From positions 1 through 17,957 of the forward strand of contig QZAC01000059.1 of the NCBI GenBank assembly GCA_003838065.1: 17,957 nt of DNA, in the 5' to 3' direction. The position numbers and the translations under genes were made by a program. Below are positions 7,508-15,014 of the stretch, one piece after another. A model generated the notes under the pieces. The model was not told the DNA's origin. It worked only from the letters and a program-made list of their open reading frames with translations, and ran no database searches. The DNA is from Methanocalculus sp. MSAO_Arc2. GTDB lineage: Archaea; Halobacteriota; Methanomicrobia; Methanomicrobiales; Methanocorpusculaceae. Each line of letters begins with the position of its first letter. Position 1 is the first letter of the stretch.

Positions 7508-8014
7508 GTATGGTTACGGCTGCCGTTCCTGAAAGTCTCTAGGAAGGTACTGAAAGAGCCTGCCGTTGTACAAAATTGGAGATGTGACTATTTCTTATTA
7601 ATTGTACCTGCATGACAAATCAGATCCGCCAGATGCAATCACTTTCACACTCCATGATAATGGTTATATGAACAGGGTCAGGAGACATGGGATATGATCC
7701 AGGCATAAAAAGATGCTCCTGATTCCTTGATTGGAACAGAATCACAGGTGATATGATTGAAGACCATTTTTTAAACGAGAGGAAAGGGATAGTGAGAGGA
7801 GAACTGTCGCAACTGTCTCATTTATCGGTAATTACATCGAAAATCCAGCCGTTTTTGAACTGCTCTTTAAAACGCTCTTTCACTTTGCCGGGCCACCTGA
7901 GAGATGCTGTATCCATGCCTCTTCGGGGAGGGGTGATACGATCTCTGGAATGGAGTGCAGTAGAGGGAGTGAAAGAGCAATACACAAAGAAATGATCAGA
8001 AACACTACACTTAT
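7508..8014. other. Long stretch without a confident gene
   Basis: Some 500 bases lie between the cupin gene and the toxin-antitoxin operator. A plus-strand frame at 7753-7995 (80 residues) is open but has no family resemblance. A minus-strand reading at 7818-8005 looks more protein-like but contains a frameshift (reported as a finding). Short repeats of CTGCCGTT occur near 7519 and 7560. The cupin promoter should be within the first 100 bases, but I cannot place a TATA box with confidence. The region is best read as decayed or intergenic DNA at the left edge of the accessory island. Confidence 0.4.
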
Positions 8015-8045
8015 CACCTATAGGTGCATAGTAATATTACTATGC
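8015..8045 (+). promoter_or_regulatory. Double palindrome, candidate toxin-antitoxin operator
   Basis: CACCTATAGGTG (8015-8026) is a perfect 12-base palindrome. It is followed, sharing one base, by the perfect 20-base palindrome GCATAGTAATATTACTATGC (8026-8045). The second covers the antitoxin ATG (8042-8044). Ribbon-helix-helix antitoxins autoregulate by binding symmetric operators at their own promoter, and TTATCA around 8011-8016 could be the TATA element for a near-leaderless transcript. Function is inferred from position and symmetry. Confidence 0.6.
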
Positions 8046-8278
8046 TGGCAGCCACGTCCATATACATCCGGAATGACCTGAAGGTTCAGCTGAATTCACT
8101 GAAAAAACATCCAAAAGAATCATATAATGATGTTATCGAACGCCTGCTAAAACTCGCCATTGATGACGAGCCACTGGGGGAAGAGGCAATCAAAGGGCTC
8201 GAAGAAGCTCTTGAAGAGATCAAAGCAGGGATGTTCATCTCTGAAGAAGAGATCATGAAGAAGTACGGAGTTACGTGA
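8042..8278 (+). CDS. RHH-type antitoxin of a RelE system
   Basis: This is a 78-residue protein. The N-terminal TSIYIRNDLKVQLNSLKKHP and ESYNDVIERLLKLAI form a strand, helix, helix ribbon-helix-helix fold (residues about 4-38). The acidic C-terminal half (DDEPLGEEAIKGLEEALEEIKAGMFISEEEIMKKYGV) is the usual toxin-wrapping tail. It should neutralise the downstream RelE-like RNase and repress the operon. I use the ATG at 8042; an in-frame GTG at 8024 would put the palindromes inside the gene. The stop TGA (8276-8278) overlaps the GTG start of the toxin, so the two are translationally coupled. The family resembles VapB/DUF7557-type archaeal antitoxins; the exact family is uncertain. Confidence 0.8.
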   Translation: MLAATSIYIRNDLKVQLNSLKKHPKESYNDVIERLLKLAIDDEPLGEEAIKGLEEALEEIKAGMFISEEEIMKKYGVT

Positions 8279-8559
8279 GCCTTGTGAGCTCCTACACTAT
8301 CAGATATACACCCCGTGCTGATCGGGATCTTGAAAAGCTACCGAAAGAAACATCCCAGTTCATTGTTCGAAAAATCCATGAGATCCGGGGGGCTCCATAT
8401 CTCTCAATCAAGAAATTAAAGGCATCAAATCCACAGCATCCGGTGTACTCTCTCAGAATCAGACGTGATATACGGGCTCTTCTATCGATTCATGATGATA
8501 TATTAATTATTCACGTCCTTGAAGTAGAATCCCGGAAGAGATCGTATCGGGATTTTTAA
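8275..8559 (+). CDS. RelE/ParE-superfamily toxin
   Basis: This is a 94-residue basic protein with the RelE order of elements. YTIRYTPRADRDLEKLPKET is the first strand and helix, and FIVRKIHEIR the second helix. IKKLKASNPQHPVYSLRIRRDIRALLSIHDD covers the core strands with the conserved Y-S-L-R-I-R...D-I-R pattern, and IIHVLEVESRKRSYRDF is the last strand and tail. RelE toxins cut mRNA on the ribosome; the basic Arg residues and terminal Arg-Tyr fit a catalytic role. It starts at GTG 8275, overlapping the antitoxin stop (GTGA). The frame is intact, so the pair may be functional even though neighbouring mobile genes are decayed. A remnant of istA ends only 9 bases after its stop. Confidence 0.88.
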   Translation: MSLVSSYTIRYTPRADRDLEKLPKETSQFIVRKIHEIRGAPYLSIKKLKASNPQHPVYSLRIRRDIRALLSIHDDILIIHVLEVESRKRSYRDF

Positions 8560-8568
8560 ACCATGGTA

Positions 8569-9700
8569 TCACCCAAAACCCACCAGAAACGAAGTCACCG
8601 GAACTACCTCAATTCTCAATTCGTCCACTTCAATCGTCTTCTGCTGATGTTCGGTGATGATCGTTTCCCCTGGAAGGCCAAACTTTTCGCAGGCCATGAC
8701 GAGACCGGCGAAAACACGCATACTGGTATGGAACCGAGTACAGAGTCCCGTTTATACAAGAAGTAGGCATCTCTTAGGATCTTCCGTGTTTCCTCACTGC
8801 GAATGATATACGGCTTGATCAAACCCAGAGGGGTAAGAATCTCTTCTTTCAATCGGTCATAGGGGATCTCATGGGTGGAGCCATGGGTCTCCCCATTCAC
8901 CCGGTTACACCATTTGAGGAGCTTCTGGTTCATGTCTGGGTAGGAGGTGAACCTGTTGCCAAGGAGAAAGTCTTTCTTCATGAATTTGATGGAGTTCTCG
9001 ACTTTTCCTTTTGTCTGAGGGTTATAGGGTTTACAGACGCGCAGGATAAAACCGTAGTGGGTGAAGAAATCCTCAAACTTTGCGTTCCAAGTATGATCCT
9101 TGGCCCGGATGGCTCGTTTGATGATGACCGTCTTGATGTTGTCGTAGAGGATTTCATCAGGAATCCCGCCAAAGTAGTCAAATGCGTTCTTGTGGCACTG
9201 GATCAGTGTGTATACATCTGTTGAAAGGGTGAACTCCATGTAGCGCATTCGTGAGTACCCGAGGACGGCACTGAAGGCGTAGATCTTTCTCTTTCTGCCG
9301 TCTATCTCATGGCTCCCGCATTCGCCCCAGTCTACCTGCATTTGTTTGCCAGGTGGTGTTTCGAAACGGAGGATGACTGGCATTATATACTGAGGACGGA
9401 TGGTTCTGATGTAGTCTTTGAGGATGGTGTACCCGCCAGTATACCCCTTCTCCTGAATCTCCCGATAGATCCTCCTTGCTGTGAAGGGATATGCGGTGAT
9501 TAATCTTTGATGTAGTCTTTATACGAATCAAGCTTACTGGGTTTTCCAGTGCGCTTTTGGTTCTATGGCAATTCATCAGCTTCAATATACTTTTGCACGG
9601 TTCGACGATTTAAACCGGTCATGCGTGATATCTCGCTGTCGTTGTATCCCTTGTTGTGAAGGTCACGGATCATAAAAAATCCCTCATCTGCGATCACCAT
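8569..9700 (-). pseudogene. istA: Decayed IS21-family transposase IstA
   Basis: Read on the minus strand from the ATG at 9700, this is an IS21-type IstA of about 377 codons. It has an N-terminal helix-turn-helix (DSEISRMTGLNRRTVQKYIEAD) and an RNase H-like core with MQVDWGE, IPDEILYDN and TKGKVENS, which supply the D, D and E of the catalytic triad. It is broken four times: a TAG at 9563-9565, a frameshift near 9500, and two frameshifts near 8755 and 8725. After these the C-terminus FGLPGETIITEHQQKTIEVDEL resumes and ends at 8569. The longest intact piece is 8616-9383. IS21 elements need the ATPase IstB encoded directly after istA, but the toxin gene lies there instead, so the element is dead. 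The left end is at 9745-9788. Confidence 0.88.
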
Positions 9701-9744
9701 TGCTGGTCCCCCTCTGTTGGTACAGAGAGGTTAGCAGGTGAGGA

Positions 9745-9788
9745 CTTTTAGACCGCCACAATTGTGCATTTCTACACCGCCATTGACA
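9745..9788 (-). repeat. IS21-type element left end with two transposase-site repeats
   Basis: CTTTTAGACCGCCA (9745-9758) and ATTTCTACACCGCCA (9768-9782) are imperfect direct repeats, spaced by the palindrome CACAATTGTG (9757-9766). On the minus strand they read TGGCGGTGTAGAAAT, then TGGCGGTCTAAAAG, just upstream of istA. Multiple such repeats at the ends are typical of IS21-family elements. The outer boundary is probably the TGTCA at about 9784-9788, where the IS701-type frame is interrupted. Confidence 0.55.
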
Positions 9789-10364
9789 CAAGCTCGGATT
9801 TGGTCTTGAACACCTGGTGTTCTTTGGGTATTCCTGCGGCATCACATCGATCGGGATCATCAATCCAATAGGCTGGTATATACAGTCGATAGTTCAGCAA
9901 CAATCGACGGTCACCTTTTACATAGGCCATAAACACGCCGACCTGACTGTTTTCGAGTTTGCCAATATTCCCACAATATTGACGAGAGACAGCAACGGAG
10001 TGTTTTCCTGCTTTTGGATTCCCACATTCATCGATCACCAGGGCTCCATTGTTTCCGATGGTCCGCCATCCCTGGTCCATGATCCAGTCTGTGAGTTTTC
10101 GGTGATCCCATGGGGATTGAGCAGGGAAGTGACTGAATGCCTGATTGTTCATTGAGCTGCAATGTGTGGCAATTAAGGTCAATGTCCGTTGTGAGGGCGC
10201 TGTTACAAGACCCACCACATAATCGAGTGCTGTTTTCCACTTGTTGTGAGTTTTCATCGCAAAGCAATTTTTGAGTTGAGTTTGTTCAAAGAAAGATTTT
10301 AGGAGGGGTATATGTGAAACTATGTGTTCAGCGAGCGATTCTACTTCCGGGTTTGTTGTGCCAT
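9772..10364 (-). pseudogene. 5' part of an IS701-family transposase, truncated
   Basis: The intact frame 9772-10257 encodes 161 residues with LVIDECGNPKAGKHSVAVSRQYCGNIGKLENSQVGVF, the DDE-region signature of IS701-type (IS4-like) transposases. LYIPAYWIDDPDRCDAAGIPKEHQVFKTKSEL follows. The homologous reading continues upstream in frame to about 10340 (VESLAEHIVSHIPLLKSFFEQTQ). It joins the probable ATG at 10364 only by a frameshift after about seven codons. CTCTATATAA (10391-10400) is a TATA box at the correct distance for that ATG. The C-terminal part of the family (full length is over 400 residues) is missing: after KSEL the reading runs into the IS21 end and stops. The simplest history is insertion of the IS21 element, then loss of the distal half. 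Confidence 0.85.
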
Positions 10365-10390
10365 TAACACAAAAAATATAATTTCATTCA

Positions 10391-10400
10391 TTATATAGAG
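10391..10400 (-). promoter_or_regulatory. TATA box of the IS701-type transposase
   Basis: On the minus strand CTCTATATAA lies about 31 bases before the ATG at 10364, the standard archaeal spacing for an almost leaderless transcript. It belongs to a broken gene. The 80 bases between here and the tRNA contain no gene that I can see. Confidence 0.4.
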
Positions 10401-10479
10401 ATCTTGATATTTAATCTTGGCGGAATCTTTTTGAAACTTGACATTGTAGAGTTCAGTTATAATCTAATAAAAATAACGA

Positions 10480-10562
10480 TGCGAGTGGCAGGAGTCGAAC
10501 CTGCGAACCCCTACGGGAATCGATCTTGAGTCGATCACCTTTGGCCTCTCGGTAACACTCGC
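10480..10562 (-). tRNA. tRNA-Leu (anticodon CAA)
   Basis: On the minus strand GCGAGTG (acceptor 5' arm) pairs with CACTCGC. The D arm carries AGGCCAAAGG, the anticodon stem ATCGA/TCGAT holds loop CTCAAGA, giving anticodon CAA (reads UUG, Leu). A long variable arm (CCCGTAGGGG) makes it a class II tRNA as expected for Leu, and GCAGG-TTCGACT-CCTGC is the T arm. The discriminator base is A, standard for Leu; CCA is not encoded. No intron is visible. It begins 48 bases after the DP2 stop. A T-rich stretch (A5 at 10469-10473 on the plus strand) follows as probable terminator. The accessory island abuts its 3' end. Confidence 0.96.
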
Positions 10563-10593
10563 TCTTGAAGGAAGTACATTCGCGCTCAAATGC

Positions 10594-10599
10594 AAAAAA
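10594..10599 (-). terminator. T6 tract after the DP2 gene
   Basis: Twelve bases after the DP2 stop the minus strand carries six T residues, enough for an archaeal U-rich terminator between the polymerase gene and tRNA-Leu. TTTTTTGCATTT also sits at about the TATA distance for the tRNA, so the same bases may serve as a weak promoter. Confidence 0.35.
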
Positions 10600-10610
10600 C
10601 ATTCCTTGTT

Positions 10611-13600
10611 CTACATAAAATCAGCCAGCCCCATCTGGAGCTTCTGTTCTTCCCCAAATGTTGCGTTGATCGCAGCGTCGATCACCGCTATCCGCTGTTT
10701 TGTATATTCTGAGATGGCAAACTGCTCACAGATCGCAAGAGAGGCTGCCAGGTACTTCTTCACCGAACCCTCTGAAACAGTCGCGATGATCTTTCCGCCG
10801 CACCGGCATTTTCCGGCAAGCGGCATCCTCCTGTATTTCGAGCCGCACCGGGGGCACCGGAACCCCTGTTTTGAAAAAGCATTTAAGTTCCCGATCATGT
10901 CCCTGATGAAATGGGTCGTCAGCACACGCTCTGCAAGATCATCTTCATCCACGGCACGAATCTTCCGTGCAAGAACAAGTTCAGCATCAAGCTTATCGAC
11001 CATAGAATGAAGCCTGGTATACATTGTATTGAGAGGGCCAGCAGAGATGTCGCCTGTATCATGGGTGAACGAGAACCCTTCATACTGGCCGGGAGTGCCA
11101 ATCCGGAGCTCCACATGATCCACCACTGTTTCAAGATCTTTTGGCGGGGCATAGGCGCAGCATGCCTCATAGACAGAGAGCGGGTAGCTCTCTACTACAT
11201 CGAGGTTCAGAGTCTCTTTATCCACTTCAGCAGGATCAATTCTGCTTGTGAGGACGAGCGGAGCATCCATTGACCCACCCCGGGTCTCGGGAAGAAACGA
11301 TCGTGAAAAATTAATCAGGGCATCCAAAAGAAGCATTACACAGTCTTCATCTCCATCACACTGGCCGCAGAAGATCCCGTTTGCATGGAGGGTATGATCT
11401 TCTGCAACGGTGACGCAGTAGACACGATCATCCAGGCAGGGAACCGGTTCAACACTTTTAATCGTATCTGAAATCACCACCCCTCCTTCCGTCACCGGCA
11501 CCCGATCGCCCGGCTTCACTTCAACTGCCCGGATCTTTCGGAGATACGCAACATCCCAGACGACCATTGCATGATCAGAGGTGACTGCAAGTGTTTTTCC
11601 ACGTTCGGTTTCAAAGAGGAGGAGATGATCCGGGGCACGGTGTACCGAAACTGAGGTGATTTTTCGCATCTTCTGCATGCCGTTTGTATCGATTGCAACA
11701 AGGGAATACGGATATGCAGGATCTGAATAAAAGGTTCCCAGGCGATCTGAGCCAGGATGCGAGATATCAAAATTCTGAAGCACAAAATCCCGAATCGGAA
11801 GGCATTTCCAGCCTTTTTCTCCATACACTTCGATGAGCGTATCACCATGGAAACAGTTCCGCCGTTTTGCCGCATGGAAGAAAGGATGGGCATACCCGAC
11901 AGGCGCCTCGGAATATCCGATTAAACGGGCAAGGACTCCTGCACTGGTATGCGGAGCGAGACCGACAATGAGATGGCCCACAAGGTCACCTGGATTCTCT
12001 GCATGATAGTATCGTGGAAGACCATAGACCTTCTCAAGGAGATCATCCACAAACCCTGCCACGCGAACAAGATATTCGCCACAGTCCCTTGAGACCAGGA
12101 TATCCTGGGGCTTGAGTTCACAGATCTGATCCGAAGTTCTCAGTTCAAAACCCTCAATATCAACATGATAGCCAAGTTCCCGGAGGCGTTCCGGATGAAC
12201 CCCGATCTCAGCCGGCCGGAAATGCGTGAGGGGAAGATCAATCATGTCGTACCTGACGGTCCCGTCCTTAAAAACATAGAGATCCCAAACAGCCCTGAGC
12301 ATTCCTTTTTCAATTGGCTCTACCGCACGCTCCCGTGAGATGAGTCCCTTCACCCCTTTCAGCAGTTTGAGATCAGATGCCTGCATTCCAAGATGTGTTA
12401 GTGCAGATTCATACAACTTCCGAATGTTCACCTCTACCTCCTGTCTGCAGGCAGCAGGGGCATCGCACCGGGGACACCTGCCGCCTGTGATCTCTTTTCC
12501 ACAGTGGACACACCGGAAGACAGGGTCGCTATGGCCTCCACAGGAGCATTGATTCCAGAACGTCCGGTTACCACATTGTACACACCGACGCTCACCTGTC
12601 TCAATTCGTATATTGCCTTCAGTCTCAATGTTGATCAGGTAGTCCCCATTCTCCATTGTCTCCTGTCTCCGCTTCGCACCCGCTCCCTGAAACGATCTGC
12701 GCACCCCGCCATCATTTCCGATCGGGAAGAGGGCATGGGGTGCAGATTTCATCTTTCTTGGAGCTGATTTTCCAGGCCTGCCCATTCTTGCTCCAATGCG
12801 GGTACCGGGTTTTGAACGTATCAGAAATCCACTCAGGTGACGGGCCGCATCAAGCCCGGTGCCGGTGTCTTCAAGAGTCTTCCATTCGTCCCTGCGTCCG
12901 AGATCCAATGAGAGGCCCAGGCACGCCAGGAGAGAGTAGCATGTCGATATAACGATCTCATCATCTTCCATCGTATGGGGAACCAGAATCTCCTCAAGAA
13001 GTTTTTTTATGTCAGGATCACCTCTGATCCGGAGCACCCCGTTTTCCATCCTGCCGCCTGAACAGATGCCCTCAGCAAGGCGGCAGAACTCCTGGCAACT
13101 GAGATCGTCATAGTACCATGTATAGTCTGGATGAAGATACGCACCTTCAAGAGCATAGCTGATAGCCTCCATCTCATTTTCTGGATGCCGTGGACCACCT
13201 TCCTGAAGCCACCATTCTTCACAATAGGCAGGAGGAACAAGCAGATGATCGTTTTCAAGAAACTCCCCAAAACCGATCAAAATCTCGCCAACATCCAGAA
13301 TTGCCTGAATGTCCTGCCCAAGAGAGATGGCTTCTTCCCCTGAATCAATCCTGCGGACTTCGCCGCTAGTGAGAAGGACAGTTGGCCCTTCGATCGAATC
13401 GACCGGCACAACACCGGCGGCTTTTCCCGGCCGTTCAATCTTCATCTGGGTGCCCGGGGCCAGATATTCACCCAGGATATACATGGTTGCAGGATTCAGA
13501 CCTGCAGCGGCAAGCCCTGAATTTCTTGCCCTTCCAAGCCGAAGTCGAAAACCACCTTTCCGCATCGGATATGCAAATACCGGGCGTCCGGCAATAGCAT

Positions 13601-14504
13601 CTTTGAGATATTTGTCTTGTGGATAGATGCCATTCTCCTCTTCTTCACCCGATGAAGAGGAGGAGGCAACAAGAGTTTCTAGCCAATCCCATCCATCCAT
13701 CTTCATCTTTCTGACGTTCTTCTGAACCTTTGGAGCCTTCAGGGCAAGGCCTTCTGCAATGACCAGGGCCATACCACCCCGTATGGCATTTGTCTCCACC
13801 CGTTTGAGGTTGCGATATCCCGACACCTCTTCTTTCTCAGTTGGCTCACCATCAATACAGACCGGGCAATTTTCAATGATCAGTCTGAGCTCCTCGTTTG
13901 TTGGGGCATACTGAAGGCTGAGTATATTATTGTATTGCCGTATCTCCTCGATATAGCGCTCAATCTCTTCCTGATGGGGAATATACCGGTTCACCCCGAG
14001 AGCCCTGCGGACGTAATCACCGACTAAAACCGAGAGGGCCTGTGCGGTTCCTCCGGCAGATCGAATCGGGCCGGCATAGTAGATCCTGAGGTATTCGGAT
14101 CCATCATCGTTTCTGCCAAAGGTGACTTTCCCTATCCCCTCGGTGGGTGCCGCGACGACACCCTCGGTCAGAAGTGCCATTGAACAGCGGATCGCATGAT
14201 CGACCACCTCCTCGCGTGTTGTTTCACCAAATTTCCGCGCGATAAAATCATCCCCGATCCTGAGAGCCACCTCCTCACGGGACATCACAGATTCAAGTTC
14301 CCTGATCCGCGCCGCAACACCGGGGATATCAAGGAGCGCCTCCACACGATCTGCAAGATCATTTGCAATTGGAATTTCCGGGGTGATCACGGGATCGATG
14401 CCACGTGACCTGGCCTCACGTGAAATCGTGAGTGCGTCCTCAAGCAATGCATTAATGCTGCCAAGATAGGACTCCATGGAGCCCGACATTGCAGGAAGAG
14501 TCAT
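10611..14504 (-). CDS. polC: DNA polymerase II (PolD) large subunit DP2, intein-containing precursor
   Basis: This is the catalytic subunit of the euryarchaeal replicative polymerase PolD, a 1297-residue precursor. The N-terminal AGPIRSAGGTAQALSVLVGDYVRR (about 144-167) is a family hallmark. Zinc-ribbon cysteines lie at about 637-680 (CVQCGN...CSCGG...CVHCG...CPRC) and again at about 1213-1235 (CPRCGSKY...CRCGG). The active-site motif CDGDED at 1049-1054 follows the intein; HAAKRRN precedes it. A Ser/Glu-rich loop (ASSSSSGEEEEN, near 283-294) is a local insertion. Without the 165-residue intein the mature protein has 1132 residues, normal for DP2. The start at 14504 has GAGGAG (14514-14519), 9 bases upstream. 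It follows the HEAT gene by 6 bases. The DP1 proofreading subunit is not in this window. Confidence 0.96.
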   Translation of the reverse strand: MTLPAMSGSMESYLGSINALLEDALTISREARSRGIDPVITPEIPIANDLADRVEALLDIPGVAARIRELESVMSREEVALRIGDDFIARKFGETTREEVVDHAIRCSMALLTEGVVAAPTEGIGKVTFGRNDDGSEYLRIYYAGPIRSAGGTAQALSVLVGDYVRRALGVNRYIPHQEEIERYIEEIRQYNNILSLQYAPTNEELRLIIENCPVCIDGEPTEKEEVSGYRNLKRVETNAIRGGMALVIAEGLALKAPKVQKNVRKMKMDGWDWLETLVASSSSSGEEEENGIYPQDKYLKDAIAGRPVFAYPMRKGGFRLRLGRARNSGLAAAGLNPATMYILGEYLAPGTQMKIERPGKAAGVVPVDSIEGPTVLLTSGEVRRIDSGEEAISLGQDIQAILDVGEILIGFGEFLENDHLLVPPAYCEEWWLQEGGPRHPENEMEAISYALEGAYLHPDYTWYYDDLSCQEFCRLAEGICSGGRMENGVLRIRGDPDIKKLLEEILVPHTMEDDEIVISTCYSLLACLGLSLDLGRRDEWKTLEDTGTGLDAARHLSGFLIRSKPGTRIGARMGRPGKSAPRKMKSAPHALFPIGNDGGVRRSFQGAGAKRRQETMENGDYLINIETEGNIRIETGERRCVQCGNRTFWNQCSCGGHSDPVFRCVHCGKEITGGRCPRCDAPAACRQEVEVNIRKLYESALTHLGMQASDLKLLKGVKGLISRERAVEPIEKGMLRAVWDLYVFKDGTVRYDMIDLPLTHFRPAEIGVHPERLRELGYHVDIEGFELRTSDQICELKPQDILVSRDCGEYLVRVAGFVDDLLEKVYGLPRYYHAENPGDLVGHLIVGLAPHTSAGVLARLIGYSEAPVGYAHPFFHAAKRRNCFHGDTLIEVYGEKGWKCLPIRDFVLQNFDISHPGSDRLGTFYSDPAYPYSLVAIDTNGMQKMRKITSVSVHRAPDHLLLFETERGKTLAVTSDHAMVVWDVAYLRKIRAVEVKPGDRVPVTEGGVVISDTIKSVEPVPCLDDRVYCVTVAEDHTLHANGIFCGQCDGDEDCVMLLLDALINFSRSFLPETRGGSMDAPLVLTSRIDPAEVDKETLNLDVVESYPLSVYEACCAYAPPKDLETVVDHVELRIGTPGQYEGFSFTHDTGDISAGPLNTMYTRLHSMVDKLDAELVLARKIRAVDEDDLAERVLTTHFIRDMIGNLNAFSKQGFRCPRCGSKYRRMPLAGKCRCGGKIIATVSEGSVKKYLAASLAICEQFAISEYTKQRIAVIDAAINATFGEEQKLQMGLADFM
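11361..11855 (-). other. Mini-intein inside DP2 (165 residues)
   Basis: The in-frame insertion, residues 884-1048 of the DP2 precursor, separates HAAKRRN from CDGDEDC. It begins with Cys (CFHGDTLIEV, block A), has TSDH within LAVTSDHAMVV (block B), DRVYCVTVAEDHTLHANGI (block F), and ends GIFCGQ before the extein Cys. The splicing blocks are close together, with only about 45 residues between blocks B and F and no LAGLIDADG motif, so it lacks a homing endonuclease. The position matches the known pol-c site of archaeal PolII inteins. The final residue is Gln, not Asn, and the penultimate is Gly, not His. A C-terminal Gln is reported for PolII inteins of Pyrococcus (recalled). Splicing must occur for the active-site Asp residues to be joined to the upstream part. 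Confidence 0.93.
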
Positions 14505-14510
14505 GGATCG

Positions 14511-15014
14511 CTACTCCTCGTGTTTGGGAAATAGTGTCTTTATTCCCTCTTCTCCCATCCTGAAGAGGACAAGTTCCGCACATGTCCTGAGAAACAGATC
14601 ATCTCCCTCAGCTGCCTCATTCAGCGCAGGAATGGCGGGATCTCCGATCCTGCAGAGGGCCATGGCCACTGCTCCCCGGACGAAAACATTTTCATCTGCC
14701 AGAAGAGGGATGAGATCAGGGATTGCTTCCTCGCCGATTTCTCCAAGTGAAGCAGCCAGGTAGCGCCGCACCTCGGGATCATCTACAGACCGAATTGCAT
14801 CGATAATCATCGGGATCGCCGCAGCACCCATCCGTGTGATGGCACGTGCCAGGTACCACCGCATCGTTGCATTCGCCTCCCTCAATGCCTTGACTATCTC
14901 TTGTATTGCCGGGGGGCCATGTGCTGCCAGCGCCTCTTCCGCCGATCTTCTGGCATCGAGATTGGGTTCGCCTACTGCCTTTTTCAGGGCAAGAATTGCT
15001 TCTTTACCAGTCAT
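14511..15014 (-). CDS. HEAT-repeat (PBS-lyase type) protein
   Basis: This is a 167-residue all-helical protein made of five HEAT repeats of about 30 residues. Each begins AI-x-x-L/I and ends in a G-x-x/A-I turn (AIQEIVKALREANATMRWYLARAITRMGAA, AIPMIIDAIRSVDDPEVRRY, AIPDLIPLLADENVFVRGAV and so on). Such repeats form a curved protein-binding scaffold; the partner is unknown. The ATG at 15014 lies inside the 3' end of the MscS gene (11-base overlap), with GGTGA five bases upstream. The longer frame to 15059 is the MscS coding region read in another frame. DP2 starts 6 bases after its stop, so the two proteins are probably translated together. That co-expression suggests, but does not prove, a role linked to replication or to the channel. 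Confidence 0.8.
   Translation of the reverse strand: MTGKEAILALKKAVGEPNLDARRSAEEALAAHGPPAIQEIVKALREANATMRWYLARAITRMGAAAIPMIIDAIRSVDDPEVRRYLAASLGEIGEEAIPDLIPLLADENVFVRGAVAMALCRIGDPAIPALNEAAEGDDLFLRTCAELVLFRMGEEGIKTLFPKHEE

Noticed and set aside
7753..7995. Plus-strand open frame of 80 residues preceded by GGTGAT
   Set aside because: The spacing of GGTG to the ATG is too short, the composition is unlike a folded protein, and the opposite strand reads more like a decayed gene.
8563..9224. Plus-strand frames at 8563-8766 and 8871-9224
   Set aside because: Both lie opposite the istA remnant, whose DDE motifs are readable on the minus strand.
9563..9565. TAG inside istA as a possible pyrrolysine codon
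   Set aside because: The same gene has three frameshifts and lacks istB, so decay explains the stop; nothing in the window points to pyrrolysine use.
10606..11273. Plus-strand open frames opposite the DP2 C-terminus
   Set aside because: DP2 zinc-ribbon and catalytic motifs are unambiguous on the minus strand; the plus frames are shadows.
11361..11855. Homing endonuclease within the intein
   Set aside because: Blocks B and F are only about 45 residues apart and there is no LAGLIDADG or HNH motif.
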